NCBI GenBank assembly: GCA_044374295.1
Contig: JBILOU010000003.1
Location: 1 to 64,000 of the forward strand
Length of the DNA stretch: 64,000 nucleotides
Source: CAIZGX01 sp044374295
GTDB taxonomy: Bacteria > Bacteroidota > Bacteroidia > Flavobacteriales_D > Sanyastnellaceae
Direction of reading: 5' to 3'
Below the pieces are notes generated by a model. That model searched no databases. It was not told the origin of the DNA and worked only from the letters and a program-made list of their open reading frames with translations. Of the stretch, positions 57,601 to 64,000 are shown in pieces. The translations under genes and the position numbers were made by a program. Each line of letters begins with the position of its first letter. Within the stretch, counting starts at the first letter, position 1.

Positions 57601-58574
57601 ACAACGGAGTGTGGAGTTTCTTGATGAAGTCCACCCAGGTAAGTGCTGTATAAAAGGGCTGATCCTGTTGCATCGAATTTCGAAATTGCCACATCAAAGT
57701 AGTTGCCCGCAGTCGGATTAAAAGCTGTGGAATAAGCGTTGGCGGTTGTTGGGTAATTGTTCGCGAATACGCTTGCTCCTGAAACCAAGTTTCCGCTCAA
57801 ATCATCACATGCGGTAAATCCGAAATTATTAGCTGAAGAACCTATGAATGTTGAGAATGAAATTTCAGGATCAATGATGAGCGCGAAGTTTGAATCGTAT
57901 TCTCCCAACACAAATTGAAGTCGATTTCCATTCAACACATAATCGCATTTCACTTCAATTAAATGTCCGTTTATCGATTGAAAAGCGAAGGGTCTCGTTT
58001 CGTAAATTCTTCCAAGCCCGTGATGAGAAATTAAGTTTCCCGAAGTGTCTAATTCCAAACGAAGCGAATCGTGATACTTCCATGAAATTAGATTCGGATT
58101 GACGTGAGGCTGTAGTTCAAATTGATACTTAATGGTTTTCGATTTGCCCAATAAGCGCAGGTTAATTCCTTCGTAAACATTCTGAAAATTGATGTTTTGA
58201 AAACGCTTCACATGTGAACTCCACTTCGTTGAATCAGACCCCAAATAATAATTGAAATACCCTGGCAAATCGTCTTGTTCTTCGGCCAAATTCAAACTTG
58301 CATTTTCCAATTGTTGAAGGAAGAATAAGGTAACCGTAGAATCTGGCAGGACATTGGGCTTATGATCCGGATTAAAAATAGTTGAATCGAAGAGCTGATA
58401 AGCGAACCCTTCAGACTGAATCCAAAACGAACCTCCAGGAATTTCTGCTTTGTACCTGACTTGCGAAGGCCATTGGCCTTTGTTCTGAATGAAAGAAATC
58501 TGCGAAGAGACAATCGCTGGCAATCCTGCCAGAAAAATCAGAAAAAATAAAAGTGCTCTTCGTTGGGGAAACAT
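54687..58574 (-). CDS. Giant secreted adhesin with PKD/Ig-like repeats and T9SS type B (gliding-associated) C-terminal domain
   Basis: 1295 residues with a signal peptide (ALLFFLIFLAGLPAIVSSQ). N-terminal 230 residues: the FIQNKGQWPSQVRYKAEIPGG domain. Then SBBP-type beta-propeller repeats with recurring LYSTYLGG or LLWSTYIGG, D-x-x-x-S-x-Y units. A PKD domain (FIWNFGDGQTSTAFQPSHVF) is followed by four Ig-like modules each opening with C-V/I/L-G-E/D and ending in a second Cys (e.g. CVGESVSLNATG, CIGDSQPLTASGG, CLGESVVLQSEEG, CLGEYYPIEAFG). The end is the CHU_C domain: YVPNTVTPNGDGLNDVF, IFDRWGIMIFET and NDVYTWKLIF. It is likely cell-surface cargo of the T9SS in this window. A TATCTTCG box is 6 nt from the ATG. 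Confidence 0.93.
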   Translation of the reverse strand: MFPQRRALLFFLIFLAGLPAIVSSQISFIQNKGQWPSQVRYKAEIPGGSFWIQSEGFAYQLFDSTIFNPDHKPNVLPDSTVTLFFLQQLENASLNLAEEQDDLPGYFNYYLGSDSTKWSSHVKRFQNINFQNVYEGINLRLLGKSKTIKYQFELQPHVNPNLISWKYHDSLRLELDTSGNLISHHGLGRIYETRPFAFQSINGHLIEVKCDYVLNGNRLQFVLGEYDSNFALIIDPEISFSTFIGSSANNFGFTACDDLSGNLVSGASVFANNYPTTANAYSTAFNPTAGNYFDVAISKFDATGSALLYSTYLGGLHQETPHSVVVDNLDRIIVFGVTGSSDFPATLGTFQPLFSGGAPLMMTTFFTSGHPDGCDFFISKFNASGTLAGSTFLGDASNDGLNYANELFYNYGDAFRGVVNVDANNNIFIGSCVRGNADLAGGSIQTNYGGGDSDGYIAKFNPSLSMLLWSTYIGGSAADAIYSLEFANDGSILVAGGTKSQNFPFCSGGEDSNWNGATDGFILKIDPVNFNVTSGTFVGTGEYDQVYFLQTDLNDNIYCLGQTKGSMSITPGLYGQPNSGQFIRKYNSTLSTLNWNTTIGTGSGEIDISPTAFLVSDCNQIYFSGWGGHINSLTCPALTCLAYNSTTNNLPITADAFQSTTDGSDFYLAVLNADATQLVYGSYLGGSSSAEHVDGGTSRFDKSGSVYQAVCAGCQNNDDFPTTSGAWSSTNNSFGCNLAVFRFDLGQLEAIANVQGPSQICVGTPAQFTNETQNASDFIWNFGDGQTSTAFQPSHVFNTVGNITVSMIASDMNDCYLSDTATVNLQIIEFVPPTIAPINPLCVGESVSLNATGSANLFWLNDATLSNVIGSSAVATPSNSTTYYVSDFNACGSDTVGVYVNVIIPIAEAGPDHTICIGDSQPLTASGGTSYSWQASPSLSSLNTAATVATPTVDEQFFVTITTPEGCIATDSCFVFVEQTVPGGVTYPIIDLCLGESVVLQSEEGLTYSWSPSAGLNSTTIQNPTASPSNSITYNVAITNSCGAGNSEVSINVIELNVVASEGGTVCLGEYYPIEAFGADFYSWLPYSSVVDASSSSTLANAPFSQWITVVGTDVNGCADTDSLYMNILQLPEVDAGPDQYFDYPGSTTLFGNTFGLNFNWSPSTGLSCTDCAYPEAIPSEPTWYYLSTINNTGCVGIDSVYVRPYFPVYVPNTVTPNGDGLNDVFLVVGENLTGFHLQIFDRWGIMIFETRDPNEPWLAGYKGYFVPNDVYTWKLIFDSLESRQQLIGHVTVIR

Positions 58575-58580
58575 GGTCTT

Positions 58581-58588
58581 CGAAGATA
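58581..58588 (-). promoter_or_regulatory. -7-like box TATCTTCG for the giant adhesin gene, 6 nt from ATG
   Basis: Matches TAnnTTYG on the minus strand; AAGACC separates it from the ATG at 58574. Confidence 0.5.
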
Positions 58589-58628
58589 AGACTACTTCCG
58601 AAGACAATGCGTTGCTCGACAATAAAAA

Positions 58629-59633
58629 CTAGCTCAATTTATCTGCTAAGATGCGCATTTCCATAGCCGGAGAAATCTTCTCGTACAGAATGCGGTATAC
58701 CGCTTCGGCAATAGGAATATCTGCATTGAACTTCTTGTTGATCTCGTGAATTCCGCGTGTAGCATAGTAACCCTCGGCCACCATATTCATCTCAATGGTT
58801 GCCCACTTCACGCTGTAACCCTTACCCACCATTGTACCGAACGTACGGTTTCTAGAATAAGGTGAGTATGCTGTTACCAACAAATCACCCAAATAAGCAG
58901 AAGACTTCACATCTCTGTGCACCTCGTGTACCGAATCAATGAATCTTTCTATCTCACCAATTGCAGCCGTTACAAGTACAGCCTGAAAATTATCGCCGTA
59001 TCCCAACCCGTGGCAAATTCCAGAAGCCACCGCATAGACATTTTTCAGAATGGCTGATAGTTCGGTTCCGAAAACATCTTCCGTTGTCGTGGTCTTGATG
59101 AACCTGCATTTCAACTGCTCGGCCATGTAATCGGCCTTCTCTAGATCGGAACAACCGATGGTCAAGTAGGACAACTTCTCAAGAGCTACTTCCTCTGCAT
59201 GACAAGGTCCGCAGATAATACCAATGCTATCGTATGGCACATTCCATGTTTTGTGAAAGTAGCGCGCAGGAATCGCATCGAACTCGTTGATAACACCCTT
59301 GATTGCAGAGAACAAAATCTTATTCTCCAACCCCTTCACCTCCGCCTCTTGAAAAGCGGAGTGAACAAACGCTGAGGGAATAGCAACTACCAAAATATCA
59401 CAGGCATCTACCACCTCTTGCAGGTTCGAAGAAACAAGAACTTTTTCCATATCGAATTCAATGGCTTGAATGTAATTCGGATTGTGTCCAAACTCCTGAA
59501 TGTGCTTCACAGCTTCTTCATTGCGCATCCACCAATACACATGTTCTTGCGATTGACTCAATAGTTTGGTTAACGCCGTAGCCCAACTACCTCCGCCTAA
59601 TACTCCAATTGTCTTCGTTCCTGAATCTGTCAT
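58629..59633 (-). CDS. gpsA: Glycerol-3-phosphate dehydrogenase [NAD(P)+]
   Basis: Makes sn-glycerol 3-phosphate for phospholipid synthesis. 334 residues, normal. The NAD-binding loop is IGVLGGGSWATALTKLL (GxGxWG/A type), and the C-terminal domain shows the catalytic Lys in ELSAILKNVYAVASGICHGLGYGDN (here LKNVYAVASGICHGLG) and YLGDLLVTAYSPYSRNRTFG. ATG 59633 is used; a longer frame would start in the promoter. TATCTTTG lies 5 nt before that ATG. It is divergent from the LytTR gene. Confidence 0.96.
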   Translation of the reverse strand: MTDSGTKTIGVLGGGSWATALTKLLSQSQEHVYWWMRNEEAVKHIQEFGHNPNYIQAIEFDMEKVLVSSNLQEVVDACDILVVAIPSAFVHSAFQEAEVKGLENKILFSAIKGVINEFDAIPARYFHKTWNVPYDSIGIICGPCHAEEVALEKLSYLTIGCSDLEKADYMAEQLKCRFIKTTTTEDVFGTELSAILKNVYAVASGICHGLGYGDNFQAVLVTAAIGEIERFIDSVHEVHRDVKSSAYLGDLLVTAYSPYSRNRTFGTMVGKGYSVKWATIEMNMVAEGYYATRGIHEINKKFNADIPIAEAVYRILYEKISPAMEMRILADKLS

Positions 59634-59638
59634 GGCTG

Positions 59639-59646
59639 CAAAGATA
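59639..59646 (-). promoter_or_regulatory. -7 promoter box TATCTTTG for gpsA, 5 nt from ATG
   Basis: Exact TAnnTTTG on the minus strand, with CAGCC before the ATG at 59633. Confidence 0.7.
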
Positions 59647-59704
59647 ATCATTCTGAAAAACTCCGTTTTCCTTCGTAATTTGCAAGCATTGAAGCCAATG
59701 AACT

Positions 59705-60469
59705 ATGGAAAAACTGAAAGCGATACTGGTCGACGATGAATTTTTCGCTCGCGAAAATTTGAAAATGTTGTTGGAAGATTATGCGAGTGAGCATGTTAAT
59801 TTAATTGGCGAAGCAGCTTCCGTTAAAGAAGCGTTGGAATTGTGTGAAAAGAATAAAGTAGATCTGGTGTTCTTAGATATCATGATGCCCGAAGCCGATG
59901 GTTTCGCGTTTTTAGAACAAGTCAAGGACAGAAGTTTTCAAGTCGTATTTACAACAGCCTTCCGTGAATACGCTGTAAAGGCCATTAAAGAAAATGCGTT
60001 AGACTATCTCGAAAAGCCTATCGATATTGAAGAATTAAAAAATGTTGTTGCAAAAGCTGCCAAGAATCTTGAACAAAAAACTGGTTCAATAGACGAAGAC
60101 AAAATCAATCGCGTACTTCAAGAAATTGCATTGCACAGCAACTTCGACAAAACCATTGTCCCAACACGCGACGGATTTGTGATACTTCGAAACAATGAAT
60201 TGATTCGGTTGGAAGCCGACGAAAATTACACGACGTTGTATTGTGTAAATGGAAAGAAATACGTGAGTAGTAAAAACATAAAATCGTTCGAAGAGAAATT
60301 AGATTCGCACATGTTCATGCGCGTGCACAAATCTCACATTGTAAACATCGCCTTCCACCTGAAAGAATTTAATAGAACAGAAGGAAACGTTGTTGTGTTA
60401 TCGAACGGAGATCATGTGCCTGTTTCAAGAAGGAAATTGCAAGAGTTTTTAGACAAGATGCAAGAATAA
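59705..60469 (+). CDS. LytTR family response regulator
   Basis: 254 residues. A receiver domain (about 4-120) has the acidic pair DD at 11-12 (VDDEFFAREN), phospho-acceptor Asp58 in LVFLDIMMPEADGFAFLE, the switch Thr in FTTAFREYAVKAI and the Lys in DYLEKPI. The LytTR DNA-binding domain (about 153-253) is NNELIRLEADENYTTLYCVNGKKY, FMRVHKSHIVNIAF and LSNGDHVPVSRRKL. It is 3 nt upstream of its probable partner kinase. Target genes are unknown. Confidence 0.95.
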   Translation: MEKLKAILVDDEFFARENLKMLLEDYASEHVNLIGEAASVKEALELCEKNKVDLVFLDIMMPEADGFAFLEQVKDRSFQVVFTTAFREYAVKAIKENALDYLEKPIDIEELKNVVAKAAKNLEQKTGSIDEDKINRVLQEIALHSNFDKTIVPTRDGFVILRNNELIRLEADENYTTLYCVNGKKYVSSKNIKSFEEKLDSHMFMRVHKSHIVNIAFHLKEFNRTEGNVVVLSNGDHVPVSRRKLQEFLDKMQE

Positions 60470-60472
60470 TAA

Positions 60473-63400
60473 ATGTCGTTCAAAAAGTACATATCACTCG
60501 TTCTGCTTTGGGTTCCTTTGCTTGCATTCGGACAGCAATTCTCTTTCATTCAATACAGTTTGAAAGAAGGGTTAGCTCAAACGCAAGTGCGTTGCATTCA
60601 GCAAGACAAGCAAGGGTATGTTTGGATAGGCACACTCGGTGGCGCTTCAAAATTCAACGGAAATGACTTCGTGAATTTTAGTCGAACCGACGGGCTCATT
60701 AACAATCAGATTAACTGCATTCATCAACTTCAAAACGAACAAATCGTTTTTGGTTCCATTGGTGGAATTTCTGTTTTAGATGGAAACACATTCACCAATC
60801 ACAAATACTCCGGCGAACTGAATGATGCATCGACCACATCGTTGGTTGAATTCAACACGAACGAATTACTTATTGGAACAGAGCGCGGACTCATTTTCTT
60901 TTCAGAAAACAAATTCGTTGAAGATAACATCACACTTTTCTTTCAAGGAGAAAGCATCAAACGCATTCGAAAAAATAGCAACAACGATCTGCTCGTTTCC
61001 ACCAAAAAAGGAATCTGGAAACTGAAAGACAATCAATGGCAGAAGATTTATGCTTTGAACGACGAAGAAAATGTACTCTTCGATTTTATTGAAAATTCAA
61101 ACCAAGAAATTTGGGTGGTTACTTCATTGGGAGGTGTGCTCAATGTGAATACTGGCCTGCCACTCACAAACATCGGCGACTTCGCTTTGGCCAATGTGTT
61201 TACAGGAATCGATTCGAACAACGGAAACTTCTACTTCACAAGTCGAACTGGAGTTGTGATGTTCAATGAAGCAAACGGAAGCCATCTGCTTTTTTCAAAA
61301 TCGAATGGGTTAGCGGTCGACGATATTCGTCAGGTCTTTATTGACCGTGAAGGCATTCAGTGGTTCGCGAGTTATGGAGGTGGTATTTTTAAACTGACGA
61401 GTACTCAATTCAAAAGCTTCAGCACCAATAATGGATTAACGGGAAATGCCGTGATGAGTATTTCGCAAGATTCACGAGGAAATTACTTCTTCGGAACCTA
61501 CGACAACGGAATAAGCATCTTGTCTAATCCGACTGATAATTTTAATGCAAATTTCAATGCAGCATTGCATGAACTCTCTCCGAATTTACGTGTTTGGACA
61601 ACCTTGAAAAGTTGGGGTTGGAAAGGAGCTATTTGGATTGGAACTCCCGAAGGACTTTATGAATACGACTGTTGTTCATACGCGATGCCGCATTGGCTTC
61701 ATTTCGGGAAAGAAGAAGGTTTGGAGGAAGAAGTCGTTCTTAGTCTACTGGAAAGAAGTGATGGTTCCTTGCTCATTGGAACCAACAAAGGAATTCAAGC
61801 TTATTCGAAAGAAAAGTTTCAAAGCTTTTCGCAATTGCCCAAATTCCCCGCGACAAGAATTCGTCATATGTTGGAAACGCGTGATGGAAAAATATGGATG
61901 GCCACTCGCGATGGAATTTCGCTCTTCCACAACAATACGTTTACTAATTTCGGTGAGGCGCAAGGCCTTCAAGACGCAAGTGCGTACAGCATAGCGGAAC
62001 TGCCAAACGGAGAGATCATCGCAGGAACACAATCGGGACTGTACAAAGGAAACGAAAACGGTTTTGTGCGTGTAAACATTTCAAAAGAACCGGGAGGAAA
62101 CACGGTAAACTTCTTGAAGGTGATTCAAAACAAACTTTGGATTGGAACGCTGAATGGCATTTTCATTTGGGAATTGAATGAAGCCGGAGGCCTTGGTGAG
62201 CGCATGATTCACCTCAATGAATCGGACGGATTAATTAGCCTCGAAACAAACTTAAACGCCATCTTCGTTGACCTTCAAAACATGGTGTGGGTTGGAACTC
62301 CAAACGGCGTCATGCACATTGAACTGAGCGCTATTGATGCGAAATTCAACATCCCTACTCCACTTGTTCACCTCACAAATATTCAGTCGAACCTTGAGAA
62401 CATCGATTGGAAAACACTTACCTCAGGAACATGGAACGGCAAGTCTTTTCCGAATGGACTCGAATTCAATTACAGACAAAATTCATTTACGTTTTTCTTC
62501 GACGCTTCAAGCACGACCTACCCTGAAAGATTAGAATTCAGTTATTGGTTGGAAGGATTAGACAGCACGTGGAGCAGCCCCACTTCATTCTCTCAAGTGA
62601 ACTTCAACAATCTTCCTTCGGGAAGTTATACGTTTCACATTCGCGCGCGAAACGGAGAATGGGGACAGTGGAGCGAAGAAGTGACTTGGCAATTCCGTGT
62701 TTTACCGCCGTGGTACATGACCTGGTGGGCCATTCTATTGGAGTTGATTTTTCTTTCGACCATTGTCATTCTTGTTTCGCGATCTAGAAGACGTAACATT
62801 CGCAACAAGCACTTAGCCGAGCAATCGGAAATGAAAGCGAAGCTGCTCATGCTTGAGCAACAAAGCATGAATTCAAGCATGAACAGGCACTTTATTTTCA
62901 ACGCTCTGAATTCCATTCAATACTACATCAACCGTCAAGATCGCCTGGCTGCGAATCAATACCTCACCGACTTCGCGAAATTGATTCGCAAAAATCTAGA
63001 CAGTTCACAAGAAAACTTCGCACCACTCTCGGAAGAAATTGAAAGATTGGAATTGTACTTGAAATTGGAAAGCATGCGCTTCCCAGATAAGTTCAAGTAT
63101 CACATTCAACTCGACTCGCCAGAAGTACTTCGGTCGGTTAAAATTCCGGCCATGCTTATTCAACCGTTTCTGGAAAATTCCATCTGGCACGGTTTGCTGC
63201 CTGAAGATTCCGGAGGGTTATTGAATGTATTTTTCGGGTTGAAAAATGACTGCCTTGAAATTCGAATTGAAGACAATGGAATTGGACTGGCAGAAAGCCA
63301 AGCGCGGAAAACAAACAGCGACGGGCATATTTCTAAAGGAATGGAAATTACCCGCAGTCGAATTGCGCTCATTGAGCAGATGACTGGCAAACGTATTGAA

Positions 63401-63511
63401 TTGATTGGTCCCGAAGACTGGAAATCGGAAAACGGAGAGTCGGGAACGCGCGTCACCATTCACTTCCCGAAAGATTTCCAGGAAATTTTCAATCAAGGCA
63501 ACACTTTTTAA
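60473..63511 (+). CDS. Two-component propeller sensor kinase (Reg_prop, Y_Y_Y, LytS-type His kinase)
   Basis: 1012 residues. A signal peptide (LVLLWVPLLAFGQ) leads to some fourteen short propeller units (for example IQQDKQGYVWIGTLGGASKFNG and AIFVDLQNMVWVGTPNGVMHI), then a Y_Y_Y domain (WSSPTSFSQVNFNNLPSGSYTF), one membrane helix (WAILLELIFLSTIVILVS) and a cytoplasmic LytS kinase: NRHFIFNALNSIQYYINRQD with the phospho-His, ENFAPLSEEIERLELYLKLE, IPAMLIQPFLENSIWHGL and IEDNGIGL. The periplasmic part probably senses a polymer or envelope signal. It follows the LytTR gene by 3 nt. Confidence 0.94.
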   Translation: MSFKKYISLVLLWVPLLAFGQQFSFIQYSLKEGLAQTQVRCIQQDKQGYVWIGTLGGASKFNGNDFVNFSRTDGLINNQINCIHQLQNEQIVFGSIGGISVLDGNTFTNHKYSGELNDASTTSLVEFNTNELLIGTERGLIFFSENKFVEDNITLFFQGESIKRIRKNSNNDLLVSTKKGIWKLKDNQWQKIYALNDEENVLFDFIENSNQEIWVVTSLGGVLNVNTGLPLTNIGDFALANVFTGIDSNNGNFYFTSRTGVVMFNEANGSHLLFSKSNGLAVDDIRQVFIDREGIQWFASYGGGIFKLTSTQFKSFSTNNGLTGNAVMSISQDSRGNYFFGTYDNGISILSNPTDNFNANFNAALHELSPNLRVWTTLKSWGWKGAIWIGTPEGLYEYDCCSYAMPHWLHFGKEEGLEEEVVLSLLERSDGSLLIGTNKGIQAYSKEKFQSFSQLPKFPATRIRHMLETRDGKIWMATRDGISLFHNNTFTNFGEAQGLQDASAYSIAELPNGEIIAGTQSGLYKGNENGFVRVNISKEPGGNTVNFLKVIQNKLWIGTLNGIFIWELNEAGGLGERMIHLNESDGLISLETNLNAIFVDLQNMVWVGTPNGVMHIELSAIDAKFNIPTPLVHLTNIQSNLENIDWKTLTSGTWNGKSFPNGLEFNYRQNSFTFFFDASSTTYPERLEFSYWLEGLDSTWSSPTSFSQVNFNNLPSGSYTFHIRARNGEWGQWSEEVTWQFRVLPPWYMTWWAILLELIFLSTIVILVSRSRRRNIRNKHLAEQSEMKAKLLMLEQQSMNSSMNRHFIFNALNSIQYYINRQDRLAANQYLTDFAKLIRKNLDSSQENFAPLSEEIERLELYLKLESMRFPDKFKYHIQLDSPEVLRSVKIPAMLIQPFLENSIWHGLLPEDSGGLLNVFFGLKNDCLEIRIEDNGIGLAESQARKTNSDGHISKGMEITRSRIALIEQMTGKRIELIGPEDWKSENGESGTRVTIHFPKDFQEIFNQGNTF

Positions 63512-63521
63512 AAGATTTCGT

Positions 63522-63529
63522 TACATTTG
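63522..63529 (+). promoter_or_regulatory. -7 promoter box TACATTTG for the small acidic lipoprotein
   Basis: Exact TAnnTTTG, 18 nt before ATG 63548, immediately after the kinase gene stop. Confidence 0.6.
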
Positions 63530-63547
63530 TATAGACTTCGGTCCACT

Positions 63548-63835
63548 ATGAAAAAACTCAATTACATAACGCTCCTATTTTTTGTTGCATTGGCATTCGC
63601 TTCATGCAGTAAATCTGTTTGGATGGAAGAAGTTACTTCCGTTGGAACCGAGCGTTCTGAAATCGTTGATAACACTGAGTTAAACACAGATAGTGATATT
63701 CTAGAAGAATCTTCAACTCCGAACAGTAATCGTAATTCTGAAGGCGGTTCAGACATTACAGATGATGAGGACGACGGCATTACGGACGACGAAGACGAAG
63801 ACGATACCGACCAAACAGGCAAGAAGAAAAAATAA
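63548..63835 (+). CDS. Small acidic lipoprotein
   Basis: 95 residues. A lipoprotein signal (ITLLFFVALAFASCSKS, lipobox FASC, Cys at residue 19) is followed by a Ser/Asn/Thr-rich linker and an acidic tail: SDITDDEDDGITDDEDEDD, then TDQTGKKKK at the end. The pattern D-D-E-D repeats could bind calcium or other cations; no enzyme motif is seen. It has its own promoter after the two-component genes and may or may not be controlled by them. Function unknown. Confidence 0.72.
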   Translation: MKKLNYITLLFFVALAFASCSKSVWMEEVTSVGTERSEIVDNTELNTDSDILEESSTPNSNRNSEGGSDITDDEDDGITDDEDEDDTDQTGKKKK

Positions 63836-63874
63836 CTCTTCACTCCTCTCAAAAAACTTTTTTAACAATTTCAA

Positions 63875-63894
63875 ATCTTGTGATATCACGAGAT
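63875..63894. promoter_or_regulatory. 20-bp palindromic operator candidate upstream of dinB
   Basis: ATCTTGTGATATCACGAGAT is a palindrome with a single mismatched pair (9 of 10 half-site bases). It ends on the first T of the dinB -7 box (63894-63901), a position where a bound repressor would block initiation. The core GTGATATCAC is exact. Confidence 0.55.
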
Positions 63895-63901
63895 AAGTTT
63901 G
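63894..63901 (+). promoter_or_regulatory. -7 promoter box TAAGTTTG for dinB, 4 nt from ATG
   Basis: Exact TAnnTTTG; CTTT separates it from ATG 63906. It shares its first base with the palindrome. Confidence 0.65.
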
Positions 63902-63905
63902 CTTT

Positions 63906-64000
63906 ATGTCACCTGAACGCTCAATTCTACACATGGATCTCGACACCTTTTTCGTGTCGGTAGAGCGTTTATTGGACAGTCGCCTCAACAACAGGCCTGT
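63906..64000 (+). CDS. dinB: DNA polymerase IV / Y-family polymerase (partial, 3' end off window)
   Basis: The first 31 residues are visible with no stop: ILHMDLDTFFVSVERLLDSR, with LNNRPV-like ending, matching the start of Y-family polymerases (I-x-H-x-D-x-D-x-F-F-A-S-V-E). The catalytic Asp is in HMDLDTFF; Asp at both the family positions is kept. Error-prone translesion synthesis is expected. The full length and the little-finger domain cannot be seen. The palindromic site and adjoining -7 box upstream suggest damage-inducible control. Confidence 0.85.
   Translation, partial: MSPERSILHMDLDTFFVSVERLLDSRLNNRP

Noticed and set aside
63845..63865. AAAAAACTTTTTT as terminator after the acidic lipoprotein
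   Set aside because: It is an A/T run without a GC stem and overlaps the region just before the dinB operator candidate.
1..64000. CRISPR array, insertion sequence, prophage or genomic island
   Set aside because: No regularly spaced repeats, transposase or integrase motifs, tRNA boundary or clear shift in composition were seen.
1..64000. tRNA or rRNA genes
   Set aside because: Intergenic gaps are short (all under 160 nt) and none contains a T-loop GGTTCGANTCC-like segment in a cloverleaf context.

Overview
This is 64 kb of a compact Bacteroidota chromosome, most likely from a gliding or gliding-related member of the Flavobacteriales. Four things point there. Type IX secretion and gliding genes are present (gldJ, porU, porV, a PorP/SprF protein, a RemB/Wzi-like barrel, and a 1295-residue adhesin with a gliding-type C-terminal domain). 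Families largely confined to the phylum occur (DUF4271, DUF4292, DUF2723). Promoters carry the Bacteroidota -7 box TAnnTTTG instead of a sigma70 -10. The two-component system pairs a propeller-LytS kinase with a LytTR regulator. The organism looks aerobic (heme-copper oxidase assembly and subunit III/IV genes, NADP-dependent isocitrate dehydrogenase, heme O synthase). I see no tRNA, rRNA, insertion sequence, prophage or CRISPR array, no intergenic gap over 300 bases, and only the two genes at the window edges are partial.

Layout. 1-5356 (minus): translation and nucleotide housekeeping, rbfA-methyltransferase-pth-prs-rplY, then rluB and a DUF4271 membrane protein running off the left edge. 5411-7717 (plus): acetyltransferase, aspartokinase, cobalamin adenosyltransferase. 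7718-9285 (minus): YwqK-like protein and NamZ-like muramidase. 9380-14959: FtsX/LolE-like permease, cysteine/cystathionine synthase, ornithine aminotransferase (minus), ndk, icd. 14956-17070 (minus): lipoprotein, H-NOX nitric-oxide sensor and its HNOBA-histidine kinase. 17088-20799: LuxE-like acyltransferase, tyrS, murF. 20860-29428: T9SS/gliding block with gldJ and porP on minus facing porU-porV-ispF on plus. 29425-33729 (minus): DUF2723 membrane protein and a radical SAM/SPASM protein. 33766-37950 (minus): TolC, membrane-fusion protein, tsaB, lipoprotein, methylmalonyl-CoA epimerase. 38012-43303 (minus): cyoE, two cytochrome oxidase subunits III, subunit IV, two SCO-type proteins, DUF420 and a small CxxC membrane protein. 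43353-44765 (minus): RemB/Wzi-like barrel. 44863-48367 (plus): Rel (p)ppGpp enzyme, PcrB-type prenyltransferase, 3-hydroxyanthranilate dioxygenase. 48371-53342 (minus): EnvC-like protein, DUF4292, TPR lipoprotein, nucleotidyltransferase. 53435-59633 (minus): dut, enoyl-CoA hydratase, giant adhesin, gpsA. 59705-64000 (plus): LytTR regulator, propeller kinase, small acidic lipoprotein, start of dinB.

The gene content is mostly core. The less expected signals are in how the DNA is packed. Seven genes have a TAnnTTYG -7 box only 4-7 nt before the start codon, which predicts leaderless or near-leaderless mRNAs. Three intrinsic terminators have U-tracts that form the -7 box of the next gene. The icd terminator lies inside the coding sequence of the convergent kinase gene. 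Two convergent genes share a hairpin whose outermost base pairs are their stop codons. TAATG stop-start overlaps recur five times. At the right edge, a 20-bp near-perfect palindrome abuts the dinB -7 box and looks like an operator. The most interesting protein-level item is the H-NOX/HNOBA kinase pair, whose kinase has a degenerate ATP-binding G box.
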